Shown: positions 25,663-33,080 of the stretch, in pieces
Layout: every line of letters starts with the position of its first letter
Numbering within the stretch: position 1 is the first letter of the stretch
Origin: Deltaproteobacteria bacterium
GTDB lineage: Bacteria; Desulfobacterota; Deferrisomatia; Deferrisomatales; BM512
DNA: 34,037 bases
Assembly (NCBI GenBank): GCA_030591565.1
Contig: JAUVAU010000024.1
Location: forward strand, 1 to 34,037
Direction of reading: 5' to 3'
Translations under genes and position numbers: made by a program
The notes under the pieces: generated by a model
Told to the model about the DNA's origin: nothing
Seen by the model: only the letters and a program-made list of their open reading frames with translations
The model's database searches: none

Positions 25663-27318
25663 TTAGCAGGCGTAATTTATTTCAAGACGTTCGGCCACAG
25701 CCTTGTCGTCGATCGACAAGCCGTCGGACATGCCGATGGGTAGCTCGGTGGAGCGGCCCAGCGGCGCGAAGATCTTCTTGAGTTCCTTGTCGGCGGAGAC
25801 GAACACATCCACGACCCTTTGCGCGACCTTGTCGGGGTCCAGTCGGCGAAAGAGCTTGGGGTCCTGGGTGGTGATGCCGCGAGGGCATTTGCCGGTGTTG
25901 CAGATGTTGCAGCGGTTCTGCTCGTCGCCCAGACACCCGGCGGCGGCCTGCATGATGTACTTGCCGCAATCGGTACCCGACGCCCCAAGCATCATCAGCG
26001 CGGCGGCGTTGGCGGCCAGGTTGCCGCGCTTGCCCACTCCACCCGCAGCGAAGAGCGGCAGCTCGTTCTGCTTGCCGATCTTCACGAGGTTGAGGTAGCA
26101 CTCCCTCAGGTTGGACGCGATGGGGTGGCCCATCTTGTCGAGGGAGACGTTGTACGCCGCGCCGGTGCCGCCATCCTCGCCATCAATCGTGAGCGCGGCG
26201 GCAAAAGGGTTTCTCGCCAGGTTGTTCAGCACCGCCAGGGCGGTCTTGGTCCCCGATATCTTGGGATAGACCGGCACCCTGAACCCCCAGGCCATGCTCA
26301 TGGAGGTGATCATCTTGGCGACCGCTTCCTCAATGGAGTACTTGGTCTGGTGGGTGGGCGGCGAGGCGAGGTCCACGAACATGGGGACGCCGCGAATCTT
26401 CGCGATGTTCTGCAAGACCTTGGACGCCATGAGCAGGCCACCATCGCCGGGCTTGGCGCCCTGACCGTATTTGATCTCAATCGCCGCCGGGTCGCACTGC
26501 ATGTGGGGGATGGCGTGGACGATCTCGTCCCAGCCAAAGTAGCCCGAGGCGATCTGGAGGATGAAGTATTTTAGAAAGGGGCTTTTGAGCAGGCGCGGGG
26601 GCATTCCTCCCTCACCTGTGCACATGACCACCGGGATGCCCTTGACCTCGTTCAGGTAGGCCACGCCCATTGCAAGCCCCTCCCACATGTGGGGGGAGAG
26701 CGCGCCGACGCTCATGCCGCCGATGCGGATCGGGAAGATCTCGCGCACCGGTGGGATAAAGGGGGTGCCGTCGGGCACTAGGTCGTTGCCCACCACTTTC
26801 AGCGGCAGATTCTCCGGGGGGAGGTTGCGCCCAAGATAAGTACGCACCCTGAACTCGTGACGACCCGCGTCCAGCGCCGGGTCGGTGAGCATGGAGATGC
26901 GGGTGAACTTGATGCGGTCAAGAATCGACACGTTGTTGTCGTTTCTTCGCCCGCCGCGCTTGTAGGGCTCGCCGCCCTGGTTTGCATGCCAGTTGAACTT
27001 GTTGGCGGGGTTGAAGGTGGGCGCTATCGCATCATTTGGGCACACGTTGCGACACGTCGCGCAACCGATACACCGCCGCATGACATCCGTTGACTGTTTT
27101 ACGCAGCTCGATACCTTGCGCACGGTTGTGGGCAGCGGGGTGGCGCCGGTGGATTCGACCACGCGGCGCTCATAGACGCCGGGTTCGATGGCGGCCACCG
27201 GGCACACCGAAGTACATCTGCCGCAACGGGTGCAACGCGAATCCTCCCAACGGATTATGTAGGGAAGATCGTTTAAGCCAAGCTGATGGTTGACGTCGAG
27301 CCGTCCAGTTGATTCCAT
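25663..27318 (-). CDS. gltB: Glutamate synthase FMN domain subunit with N-terminal ferredoxin domain
   Basis: A 551-residue archaeal-type large-subunit core. Residues about 25-95 hold two 4Fe-4S motifs (CTRCGRCTSVCPVAAI and CIGCATCRNVCPNDAI). The rest is the FMN-binding synthase barrel that makes glutamate from 2-oxoglutarate and ammonia. It includes GGMSVGALS, GEGGMPPRLL, IEIKYGQGAKPGDGG, TIDGEDGGTGAA and the Cys cluster CNICNTGKCPRG for the 3Fe-4S centre. The glutaminase and GXGXG domains, normally part of the same chain, are separate genes on either side. ATG 27318 is supported by AGGAG eight bases upstream. It overlaps the end of the glutaminase gene by 46 bases, so the two are made together. 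Confidence 0.94.
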   Translation of the reverse strand: MESTGRLDVNHQLGLNDLPYIIRWEDSRCTRCGRCTSVCPVAAIEPGVYERRVVESTGATPLPTTVRKVSSCVKQSTDVMRRCIGCATCRNVCPNDAIAPTFNPANKFNWHANQGGEPYKRGGRRNDNNVSILDRIKFTRISMLTDPALDAGRHEFRVRTYLGRNLPPENLPLKVVGNDLVPDGTPFIPPVREIFPIRIGGMSVGALSPHMWEGLAMGVAYLNEVKGIPVVMCTGEGGMPPRLLKSPFLKYFILQIASGYFGWDEIVHAIPHMQCDPAAIEIKYGQGAKPGDGGLLMASKVLQNIAKIRGVPMFVDLASPPTHQTKYSIEEAVAKMITSMSMAWGFRVPVYPKISGTKTALAVLNNLARNPFAAALTIDGEDGGTGAAYNVSLDKMGHPIASNLRECYLNLVKIGKQNELPLFAAGGVGKRGNLAANAAALMMLGASGTDCGKYIMQAAAGCLGDEQNRCNICNTGKCPRGITTQDPKLFRRLDPDKVAQRVVDVFVSADKELKKIFAPLGRSTELPIGMSDGLSIDDKAVAERLEINYAC

Positions 27319-28415
27319 ACCTCTATCTCCTGTGCGCCAGGCTTAACAATAGCCATGTCGTATTTCATCGGGAAAACATCTTTTTCTGCGTCGCGACCGG
27401 GCACTGCCGAGGCGAGGCCGCAGACTTCGCTCATGAAACCCACCCTGCCCTTCACTCCGCCGACCACGCCGGGGCGAAGCTTCTTGGCGTCCTGGGCCAT
27501 GAACATCGAGCCATCCATGTCGCAGCCGATGACACAGTTGGGGCCGTCGATCGTCAACATTCTCAAGCTGCGCTTCATCAGGCGTAACGCCTCGGCGTCG
27601 CGCCTGCCCTCGAACTCGCTCTCGGAGGACAATGGTGTGATCACGTCCTTGTAGTAGCGAAGCGGATATCCCAGCCCCTTGCGCATGTAGTGCAGGATGT
27701 GTGCGAACACTTCGCTGTCCGAGTTGTAGCCCACATAGGCGGGGTTGCCGCGACCGGTGAGGTATTCGCGGATCGGTACGAAGGCGGTGTTCTCGCCGTT
27801 GGTCATCGTGAAGCAGCCCTGGATGAAGAAGGGATGGCAGGCGTAGAGGTTAATGGCGTAGTTGGTGTTCTGCCTGCCCTGGGAGAAGATCGTCTTGGCG
27901 AGGATGGGGTTCTTGTCCAGGCCGAAAAACTCGCCGACCTCCAGGGGATCGCCAACTTCTTTCAACGTCACCACGTCGGGCCAGAAGCTGAATACGTATA
28001 TCGACTGATCCGCTTCGCCCAGCGCCCTCAGCTGAAGCCGGGTCGCGGTGAGCAGCTCGGCCTTCTGGTCCTCGGTCGCTTCAACAAACTCGGGCGGGTA
28101 CTCATAGGCGATCACGTTGTAGCGGTCGCGCTTCTCTATGGACATGGCGGGGGTGAGCTTGATGGTAGGCTCCCAGTTGTACTTCACGCGGAAACCCCGG
28201 CTCTCCATATACTCCTGTACGGTATGATAGCCGTCCTCGCTGGTGATGGCGGAGAGGATGGGATAATCCTTCAGCCCCTCGAACTCACCGCCGAGGTCGC
28301 GCATAATCAAACCCAGACCCGATCCGTCATGCCCCTCTTTCATCGTTTCAAGGGCAAGGATCGGCTCCATCGGCGACATATAGTCAGCCGATATCAATGC
28401 AGACAATCGACACAT
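27273..28415 (-). CDS. Glutamate synthase glutaminase subunit (class II amidotransferase)
   Basis: A 380-residue stand-alone class II glutamine amidotransferase. Starting at ATG 28415 the protein begins MCRLSALIS, so Met removal exposes the N-terminal Cys nucleophile of this class; any longer start would block it. A GGAGGTT five bases upstream confirms this start. Other landmarks are HDGSGLGLIMRDLGG, TNGENTAFVPIREYL and YNSDSEVFAHIL, typical of the glutamate synthase branch. It hydrolyses glutamine and passes ammonia to the FMN subunit encoded next. First gene of the operon, it sits about 50 bases downstream of a predicted sigma-54 start. Confidence 0.92.
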   Translation of the reverse strand: MCRLSALISADYMSPMEPILALETMKEGHDGSGLGLIMRDLGGEFEGLKDYPILSAITSEDGYHTVQEYMESRGFRVKYNWEPTIKLTPAMSIEKRDRYNVIAYEYPPEFVEATEDQKAELLTATRLQLRALGEADQSIYVFSFWPDVVTLKEVGDPLEVGEFFGLDKNPILAKTIFSQGRQNTNYAINLYACHPFFIQGCFTMTNGENTAFVPIREYLTGRGNPAYVGYNSDSEVFAHILHYMRKGLGYPLRYYKDVITPLSSESEFEGRRDAEALRLMKRSLRMLTIDGPNCVIGCDMDGSMFMAQDAKKLRPGVVGGVKGRVGFMSEVCGLASAVPGRDAEKDVFPMKYDMAIVKPGAQEIEVWNQLDGSTSTISLA

Positions 28416-28462
28416 ATTCCAACCTCCAGACAATATACGATCGCGGCCAGAAATGACCGGTA

Positions 28463-28499
28463 GGACCGTTACAACTTGCAACCTGTATGCCAACGGTCC
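28463..28499 (-). promoter_or_regulatory. 8-bp inverted repeat bracketing the glutamate synthase promoter
   Basis: GGACCGTT (28463-28470) and AACGGTCC (28492-28499) are perfect inverted copies 21 bases apart. One copy overlaps the -24 element and the other covers the predicted start site. That placement fits a repressor operator or a protein clamp on the promoter. It is otherwise unexplained. Confidence 0.45.
28477..28493 (-). promoter_or_regulatory. Sigma-54 (RpoN) -24/-12 promoter of the glutamate synthase operon
   Basis: On the - strand the site reads TTGGCATACAGGTTGCA, matching TTGGCAC-N5-TTGCA with the correct 12-base distance between the GG and GC elements. The predicted start is near 28466, giving a leader of about 51 bases before the glutaminase ATG. 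Nitrogen control by sigma-54 is well known for ammonia assimilation genes, which supports the call. Confidence 0.85.
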
Positions 28500-28522
28500 C
28501 GGCTGTAACTAAAGTTGATAGT

Positions 28523-28541
28523 TTATGTAAGTATTACACAA
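28523..28541. promoter_or_regulatory. Near-palindrome upstream of the sigma-54 promoter
   Basis: TTATGTAAGTATTACACAA is an 8-3-8 inverted repeat with one mismatch, 30 bases upstream of the -24 element. It does not look like the NtrC site TGCACC-N5-GGTGCA. It may bind the activator of the sigma-54 promoter or a regulator of the other direction. Confidence 0.4.
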
Positions 28542-28582
28542 GGTTACCTACCATATCCCCTTGCCGGGCAAAAACAAGGTAG

Positions 28583-28682
28583 TGCCTAATATTTATACAG
28601 TCATCTATGCAATTTCATCCCATCCAGACCCGAAACGGGCTAAATGGGCTGGCAATCGTAATCTATGCCTATATATTAGGCA
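28583..28682. other. 100-bp inverted-repeat element in the glt/cupin spacer
   Basis: TGCCTAATAT (28583-28592) and ATATTAGGCA (28673-28682) are perfect inverted copies. Between them lie a nested stem CCCAT/ATGGG around CCCG-AAA-CGGG (about 28618-28648) and two direct copies of ATCTATGC. The whole can fold on itself with a large internal loop. It could be a small RNA, a miniature mobile element or a binding region. No coding sequence is seen in 28500-28800. Confidence 0.4.
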
Positions 28683-28701
28683 ACTGTAAAAATATCAACT
28701 T

Positions 28702-28729
28702 TTGTGTTTCAATGTTCTTCAACTATTTA
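28702..28729 (+). promoter_or_regulatory. Possible sigma-70 promoter of the cupin-lipoprotein pair
   Basis: TTGTGT (28702-28707) and TATTTA (28724-28729) with a 16-base spacer lie about 75 bases upstream of the cupin ATG, in AT-rich DNA. Both hexamers are imperfect, so this is a weak call. Confidence 0.3.
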
Positions 28730-28804
28730 AAGCACCCTTGGGGCAAAGGCACTGTTGCATAAAACCCTTGCCACCAAAGCTATTGCAGATCACGGAGAAG
28801 CGTT

Positions 28805-29107
28805 ATGGAATTGATCGACTACCGTAGCCACGTAGCGTTTGACGAAACCGAGCGGGTAAAATCCACCCTGGTCCAGGGCGAGCACTGCCGTGGCACACTA
28901 TTTTGCCTGGAAATTGGGCAGTCCATCAAACCCCACATACACGCGGGCGACCACCTGTGGATAATACAGGAGGGCTCCGGCCTATACCTGAACGACGAGG
29001 GCGAGCATCCGGTATCGCAAGGCTCAATCGTCTTCGCCCCTGAAGGCGAACCCCACGGCATCCGCGCCACCTCCCGGCTTGTCTTCATCTCCGTAAGCGC
29101 CGGATGA
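28805..29107 (+). CDS. Small cupin-domain protein
   Basis: A 100-residue single-domain cupin. Motif 1 is GQSIKPHIHAGDHLWIIQEG: the two His of HxH are there, but the usual Glu four to five residues later is replaced by His in GDH. Motif 2 is GSIVFAPEGEPHG, with the last metal-binding His. It probably binds a divalent metal and could be an isomerase, dioxygenase or sensor domain; the substrate cannot be guessed. GGAG lies seven bases before the ATG. Its TGA overlaps the lipoprotein start (ATGA), so the two are translationally coupled. Confidence 0.82.
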   Translation: MELIDYRSHVAFDETERVKSTLVQGEHCRGTLFCLEIGQSIKPHIHAGDHLWIIQEGSGLYLNDEGEHPVSQGSIVFAPEGEPHGIRATSRLVFISVSAG

Positions 29108-29502
29108 GCAAACTTCACGCCGACAGGATCACGCTGCCAATAATCCTGCTGGCACTCCTCTCTCTTCTACTATGTGGCTGCGAGGGGGGCAGCGAGAGGG
29201 CCGGAGACAGGGTGACCGTCAGCGGCAAAACCATCTACAAGGATATGGCGGTGGAAGAGGTTTCCATCCATGCGCTACGCATGGAGGATGGAAAATGGCT
29301 CGAAGCTGGCCGCACCAAGAGCAAGTACCACGGCTCCTTCAGGCTCGACCTCGCGCCGGGAAGATACAAACTTGAGGCCACCGGCACCCTGCCCGGGCCG
29401 ATGGAGACCCTGTTGACAGGCGCATTGCCACAGCTTGAGGTGCCGAGCGGACAAGACAGACTCGACCAGGTCGTGATCGAACTGGTCCCAAAGTCCAAAT
29501 AG
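29104..29502 (+). CDS. Small lipoprotein with a carboxypeptidase regulatory-like fold
   Basis: A 132-residue protein with a signal peptide ending in the lipobox LCGC (23-26), so Cys26 should be lipidated. The remainder has the pattern of a transthyretin/CarboxypepD regulatory-like beta sandwich: VTVSGKTIYKDMAVEEVSIHAL, then GSFRLDLAPGRYKLEATG. This fold often mediates binding in the envelope. It starts within the cupin stop codon. The partner pair has no known function to me. It ends 10 bases before the convergent aminotransferase stop. Confidence 0.75.
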   Translation: MSKLHADRITLPIILLALLSLLLCGCEGGSERAGDRVTVSGKTIYKDMAVEEVSIHALRMEDGKWLEAGRTKSKYHGSFRLDLAPGRYKLEATGTLPGPMETLLTGALPQLEVPSGQDRLDQVVIELVPKSK

Positions 29503-29512
29503 CGCCAGCTGC

Positions 29513-30784
29513 TTACAGCTTCTCCAGAAACCTCTCCAGACTGTCGCAACCCTCGGCAAGGTTGGGGAAGGTTTCCCTCATCGCCTCTTCCGAGTCGACG
29601 ATCCCGTCCGACCAGTTCGCCAGGACTTTTCCACCATCGTAGTCCACCGACGCCACCCTGACCCCCAGGTTGGTGGAGGGAAGATAGAAGTCGGAGGCGG
29701 GCAGCACCGCCACCTTGGCCTGGTCCAGGAGCATCTCGCACATCTTCCTCCCGGTCAGAGCCCCGCGGGCGCGTAACTTTTCCCGGTAATTGCCAAAATC
29801 GGGGAAGAGGTAGAACGCGCCTTCGGGCAGGGGGCAGTTCAGCCCCATCGCTATGAACCGCTTGTGGAGATAGCGGGACGCCGCGCGGTGTATGCGGTTG
29901 GTGGTCTCCACAAACTCGCGCACCCCGTCATAGTTCGCGTACCCCTCAAGCGCCGCGAACTGTATGGGCGCGCTCACCGCGCTGAAGGTCTCGCTCACCA
30001 CCGCCTTTAGCGAGTGCATGATGATCTCAAGGGTGTCGGGGATGAGCATCACACCAAGGCGGTACCCCCCGGCGGCGAAGGATTTGGATATACCGCCGGT
30101 GACGATGGTGCCCTCGGGGTAGTGGTCCACCAAGGAAGAGTGGCCGTTATCGGTGAAATCGATCTTCGCATAAATTTCGTCGGAGATGACGACCACCTGA
30201 TAGGCGCGGCATATCTCCGCCAGCTCACGCAACTCATCGTCGCGGTATACTGCCCCGGTAGGATTGCCGGGGTTGTTCATTATCAAAGTCTTCTGCTGTT
30301 GGCCCAGCGAATGGCATGCCCTGTCCAGCTCTTCGGGCGTCAGCCTGTAGCTGTTCTCCCGCTTGGTTATTATTGGGAGTATCTGCTTGCCGCGAAGCGC
30401 CGCCTGGGGGCCGTAGCTCACCCAGCTGGGCGCGGGGATCATCAGCGGCCCCTCCATCAGGTAGATCGTCTCGAAAATGAGTTCCTTGGAGCCTGGACCC
30501 ACGACCACGTGGGACTCCTCAAAGGAATACCCGAACTCCTCACGGTAGTACTTTGCCACCGCCTCGCACAGCTCGGGCAGCCCTCGGGTGGGCAGATAAT
30601 CCTTGCTGGCCGCGTGGTCCCGAAGCGCTTGCACCAGCGGCTCGGGCACGGGAAAGGGGGACTGGCCGAAGCCATAGTGGTAGATCGTCTCACCGCGTTG
30701 GCGCAGCTTGCGCGCCTTGATATTGATGGCGAGGGTGGCGGACTCTTTGAGGCTCAGGACAAATGGATTCAGTGCGGGACGCAA
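29513..30784 (-). CDS. Class I PLP-dependent aminotransferase
   Basis: A 423-residue fold-type I aminotransferase. It has the substrate/cofactor motif NNPGNPTGAVY and the ISDEIYAKIDF segment with the Asp/Tyr that contact PLP. The Schiff-base Lys lies in TGGISKSFAAGGYRLG, and the phosphate Arg region is LGVRVASVDYDG. It resembles aspartate/aromatic aminotransferases rather than HisC, whose Lys motif is different. Amino donor and acceptor are unknown. The start is TTG (30784) with GGAGG six bases upstream; an in-frame stop just before it rules out longer starts. It follows hisF by about 130 bases and has its own possible promoter, so it may not belong to the his operon. Confidence 0.88.
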   Translation of the reverse strand: MRPALNPFVLSLKESATLAINIKARKLRQRGETIYHYGFGQSPFPVPEPLVQALRDHAASKDYLPTRGLPELCEAVAKYYREEFGYSFEESHVVVGPGSKELIFETIYLMEGPLMIPAPSWVSYGPQAALRGKQILPIITKRENSYRLTPEELDRACHSLGQQQKTLIMNNPGNPTGAVYRDDELRELAEICRAYQVVVISDEIYAKIDFTDNGHSSLVDHYPEGTIVTGGISKSFAAGGYRLGVMLIPDTLEIIMHSLKAVVSETFSAVSAPIQFAALEGYANYDGVREFVETTNRIHRAASRYLHKRFIAMGLNCPLPEGAFYLFPDFGNYREKLRARGALTGRKMCEMLLDQAKVAVLPASDFYLPSTNLGVRVASVDYDGGKVLANWSDGIVDSEEAMRETFPNLAEGCDSLERFLEKL

Positions 30785-30842
30785 GGGTCACCTCCATACT
30801 TCAACTTCACGAATCCGCCCGTCGAATTAAGCGGATTGCTCC

Positions 30843-30870
30843 AGTCTAGAGGCAATAATGGAAAAAGCAA
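30843..30870 (-). promoter_or_regulatory. Possible sigma-70 promoter of the aminotransferase gene
   Basis: On the - strand TTGCTT (30870-30865) and TAGACT (30848-30843) are separated by 16 bases, about 58 bases before the TTG start. The match is moderate. It would let the aminotransferase be expressed apart from the his genes. Confidence 0.3.
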
Positions 30871-30875
30871 CCTGA

Positions 30876-30914
30876 CAGGGGAATTTTAAAACCGGCAGAG
30901 GAATTTTAAACGGG
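30876..30914. repeat. Two tandem near-identical 19-20 base units after hisF
   Basis: Two adjacent units share the core GGAATTTTAAA: 30876-30895 (CAGGGGAATTTTAAAACCGG) and 30896-30914 (CAGAGGAATTTTAAACGGG). The second unit ends next to the hisF stop codon. They could be a pair of regulator sites or a small duplication. No hairpin or T-run typical of a terminator accompanies them. Confidence 0.5.
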
Positions 30915-31682
30915 CTACAGGCGAACGACGACCCCATCCTTCGCCAACATCTCCTTGACCTCGCGAACGGTTGTCTCGCGGAAATGAAAGATGGAGGCGG
31001 CCAATGCGGCGTCTGCCCTGCCCTCTTCAAGGGCCTCGCACATATGCTGGGCGTTGCCCGCGCCGCCCGACGCGATCACCGGTATCTCTATTGCGTCGCT
31101 GACGGTCCGGGTCAAGGGAATATCGAAACCATCCTTGGTGCCGTCGCAATCCATGGAGGTGAGAAGAATCTCGCCCGCGCCAAAGGCGGCCATCTTGCGC
31201 ACCCATTTGATGACGTCGATGCCGGTGGAGTTGCGGCCCCCGTGGGTGTAGACCTCCCACCCCTCGGCGGCGGCCTCGCCGCGCATCTTGGCGTCAACCG
31301 CGACGACGATGCACTGGGAACCGAAGCGGCGTGAGGCCTCCTCGACAAACTCCGGGCGATATACGGCTGCGGTGTTGATGCCCACCTTGTCCGCGCCGGC
31401 CAGGAGGAGTTTTCGCACATCGGCTAGCTCGCGCACCCCGCCGCCGACGGTGAGCGGCATGAAGATGCGCTCGGCGGTAGCTTTTACCACATCAATTATT
31501 ATGTCGCGAGCATCGCTGGACGCGGTGATATCGAGAAAGACCAGCTCGTCGGCGCCCTGCCCGTCATAAAGCTCGGCGGCTTCCACCGGGTCGCCCGCGT
31601 CGCGCAGGTTGACAAAGTTGGTGCCTTTGACGACGCGGCCCTCGTTGACGTCAAGACAGGGGATGATCCTCTTGGCTAACAT
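30915..31682 (-). CDS. hisF: Imidazole glycerol phosphate synthase cyclase subunit HisF
   Basis: With HisH it converts PRFAR and glutamine-derived ammonia to imidazole glycerol phosphate and AICAR. The 255-residue (beta/alpha)8 barrel has the catalytic Asp11 in [15 protein letters not shown] and Asp130 in VVAVDAK. Phosphate-binding motifs LTVGGGVRE and VIASGGAG and the segment [15 protein letters not shown] are typical. The ATG directly follows the hisA stop codon. It is the last his gene seen; a tandem repeat and the separate aminotransferase follow. No hisI or hisE is found after it. Confidence 0.97.
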   Translation of the reverse strand: MLAKRIIPCLDVNEGRVVKGTNFVNLRDAGDPVEAAELYDGQGADELVFLDITASSDARDIIIDVVKATAERIFMPLTVGGGVRELADVRKLLLAGADKVGINTAAVYRPEFVEEASRRFGSQCIVVAVDAKMRGEAAAEGWEVYTHGGRNSTGIDVIKWVRKMAAFGAGEILLTSMDCDGTKDGFDIPLTRTVSDAIEIPVIASGGAGNAQHMCEALEEGRADAALAASIFHFRETTVREVKEMLAKDGVVVRL

Positions 31683-32432
31683 CTAACCGTCCCTGCCACG
31701 GCCCGCACCACTCCGGCAAACCGCGATCGCCTCAACCAGATCCAGCGTGCCTTCATATATCGCCCGCCCGGTTATGACGCCGGTGATACCGTCAGCCTCA
31801 TGGTCCAAGAGCGTTTTGATGTCGCCCATGTCAGCGACCCCACCCGAGGCGATCACCTGCCCCTTGGCGACGCGGGCAAAGCGTGCGGTAGCCTCCACAT
31901 TGACGCCGGTCTGCATACCATCGCGCTCGATATCGGTGAAGATGAAACCGGCAGCGCCCTGGTCTGACAACTTGGCGGCCAGCTCGGTGGCCGGGGTGGC
32001 CGAGACATCGGCCCAGCCGCGCACCGCGACCATACCGTCACGAGCGTCGATCCCCACCAACACCTTGCCGGGGTATTTCTTTGATAGCCTTCCCACCAGC
32101 TCCGGCTCTTCAAGGGCTGCGGTGCCGATGATTACATAGTCAAGCCCCTCGTCGAGAAGCGCCTTGGCGGTGGCCTCATCACGAATGCCGCCCCCAAGCT
32201 CAAGCTCCACATCCACGGCGGCGCGGATAGCCTTCACCGCTTCCATATTCTCAGGCTTGCCGGAAAATGCACCATCCAGGTCCACCAGATGGATGCGCGT
32301 GGCGCCCGCCTCGGCCCAGCGCACTGCCGCCTCTGCCGGGTTGTCGCCGTAAACCGTCTCGTCCTCCATGCGTCCCTGCTTCAAACGCACGCATTTTCCG
32401 CCCTTCAGGTCTATTGCAGGTATGACAATCAT
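31683..32432 (-). CDS. hisA: ProFAR isomerase HisA
   Basis: Isomerises ProFAR to PRFAR in histidine synthesis. The 249-residue barrel has the two catalytic Asp: Asp8 in IPAIDLKGGKCVRLKQG and Asp129 in VGIDARDG. ELGGGIRDE and ASGGVAD are the phosphate-binding loops. The gene abuts hisH upstream (TAG then ATG) and hisF downstream with no gap, fitting one operon and adjacent pathway steps. Confidence 0.97.
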   Translation of the reverse strand: MIVIPAIDLKGGKCVRLKQGRMEDETVYGDNPAEAAVRWAEAGATRIHLVDLDGAFSGKPENMEAVKAIRAAVDVELELGGGIRDEATAKALLDEGLDYVIIGTAALEEPELVGRLSKKYPGKVLVGIDARDGMVAVRGWADVSATPATELAAKLSDQGAAGFIFTDIERDGMQTGVNVEATARFARVAKGQVIASGGVADMGDIKTLLDHEADGITGVITGRAIYEGTLDLVEAIAVCRSGAGRGRDG

Positions 32433-33080
32433 CTATTCGTAATCCTCCACCTTCTTCCAGAAGGCTTTAAGTATTTTGAGTCCCACACGCTGGCTCTTCT
32501 CCGGATGGAACTGGCAAGCGTAGAGGTTGCCCTTCGCCACCGAGGAGACGAACTCGAAGCCGTAGTCGGTGGTGGTCGCGGTTACATCGCTTTCTTCCGG
32601 GACCGGATAGTAGGAGTGGACGAAGTAGACGAAGTCGCCATCGTTCACATCCGCCAGCACATCCACGTCGCCGACCTTTTTGATCCGGTTCCACCCCATG
32701 TGGGGGACTTTCAGCCGTTCGCCGTTGGTGTCCGTGAACTCGTGGGGGAAGCGCACAACGCCGCCCTTGAAGATGCCGAAGCCGGGGGTGCGCCCATGCT
32801 CTTCGCTGTAGTCAAAAAGGAGCTGGAAGCCCACGCAGATGCCGAGGAAGGGCACGTCTTCGATTATCTTTTCACGCACCACGTCGGTGAGGCCGTAGCT
32901 GTCCAGCTTGGTTGCGCAGTCGCGAAACGCACCCTGGCCCGGCAGCACAACGGCGCGCGCGTCATGGATCATCCCCTTGTCGCGGGTCAGCACCGCCGGG
33001 ACACCCAATGACTCCATCGCCTTCTGTACGCTTCTCAGATTCCCTGAATCATAGTCGATAATGACTACAGGTCGGCTCAT
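32433..33080 (-). CDS. hisH: Imidazole glycerol phosphate synthase glutaminase subunit HisH
   Basis: Class I glutamine amidotransferase that supplies ammonia to HisF. The 215-residue protein has the nucleophile Cys82 in LGICVGFQLL; the common form is GICLGMQ, so the oxyanion region is slightly variant. His192 and Glu194 are in CQFHPEKSQ. It starts within the hisB stop codon (ATGA, four-base overlap), implying coupled translation, and its stop codon is directly followed by hisA. Confidence 0.96.
   Translation of the reverse strand: MSRPVVIIDYDSGNLRSVQKAMESLGVPAVLTRDKGMIHDARAVVLPGQGAFRDCATKLDSYGLTDVVREKIIEDVPFLGICVGFQLLFDYSEEHGRTPGFGIFKGGVVRFPHEFTDTNGERLKVPHMGWNRIKKVGDVDVLADVNDGDFVYFVHSYYPVPEESDVTATTTDYGFEFVSSVAKGNLYACQFHPEKSQRVGLKILKAFWKKVEDYE

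Noticed and set aside
28416-28493. Longer start of the glutaminase subunit
   Set aside because: It would hide the N-terminal Cys nucleophile and run back through the sigma-54 promoter.
28730-28770. Second sigma-54 promoter before the cupin gene
   Set aside because: GGCAC and TTGCA are present but the GG-to-GC spacing is wrong, and spacing is strict for sigma-54.
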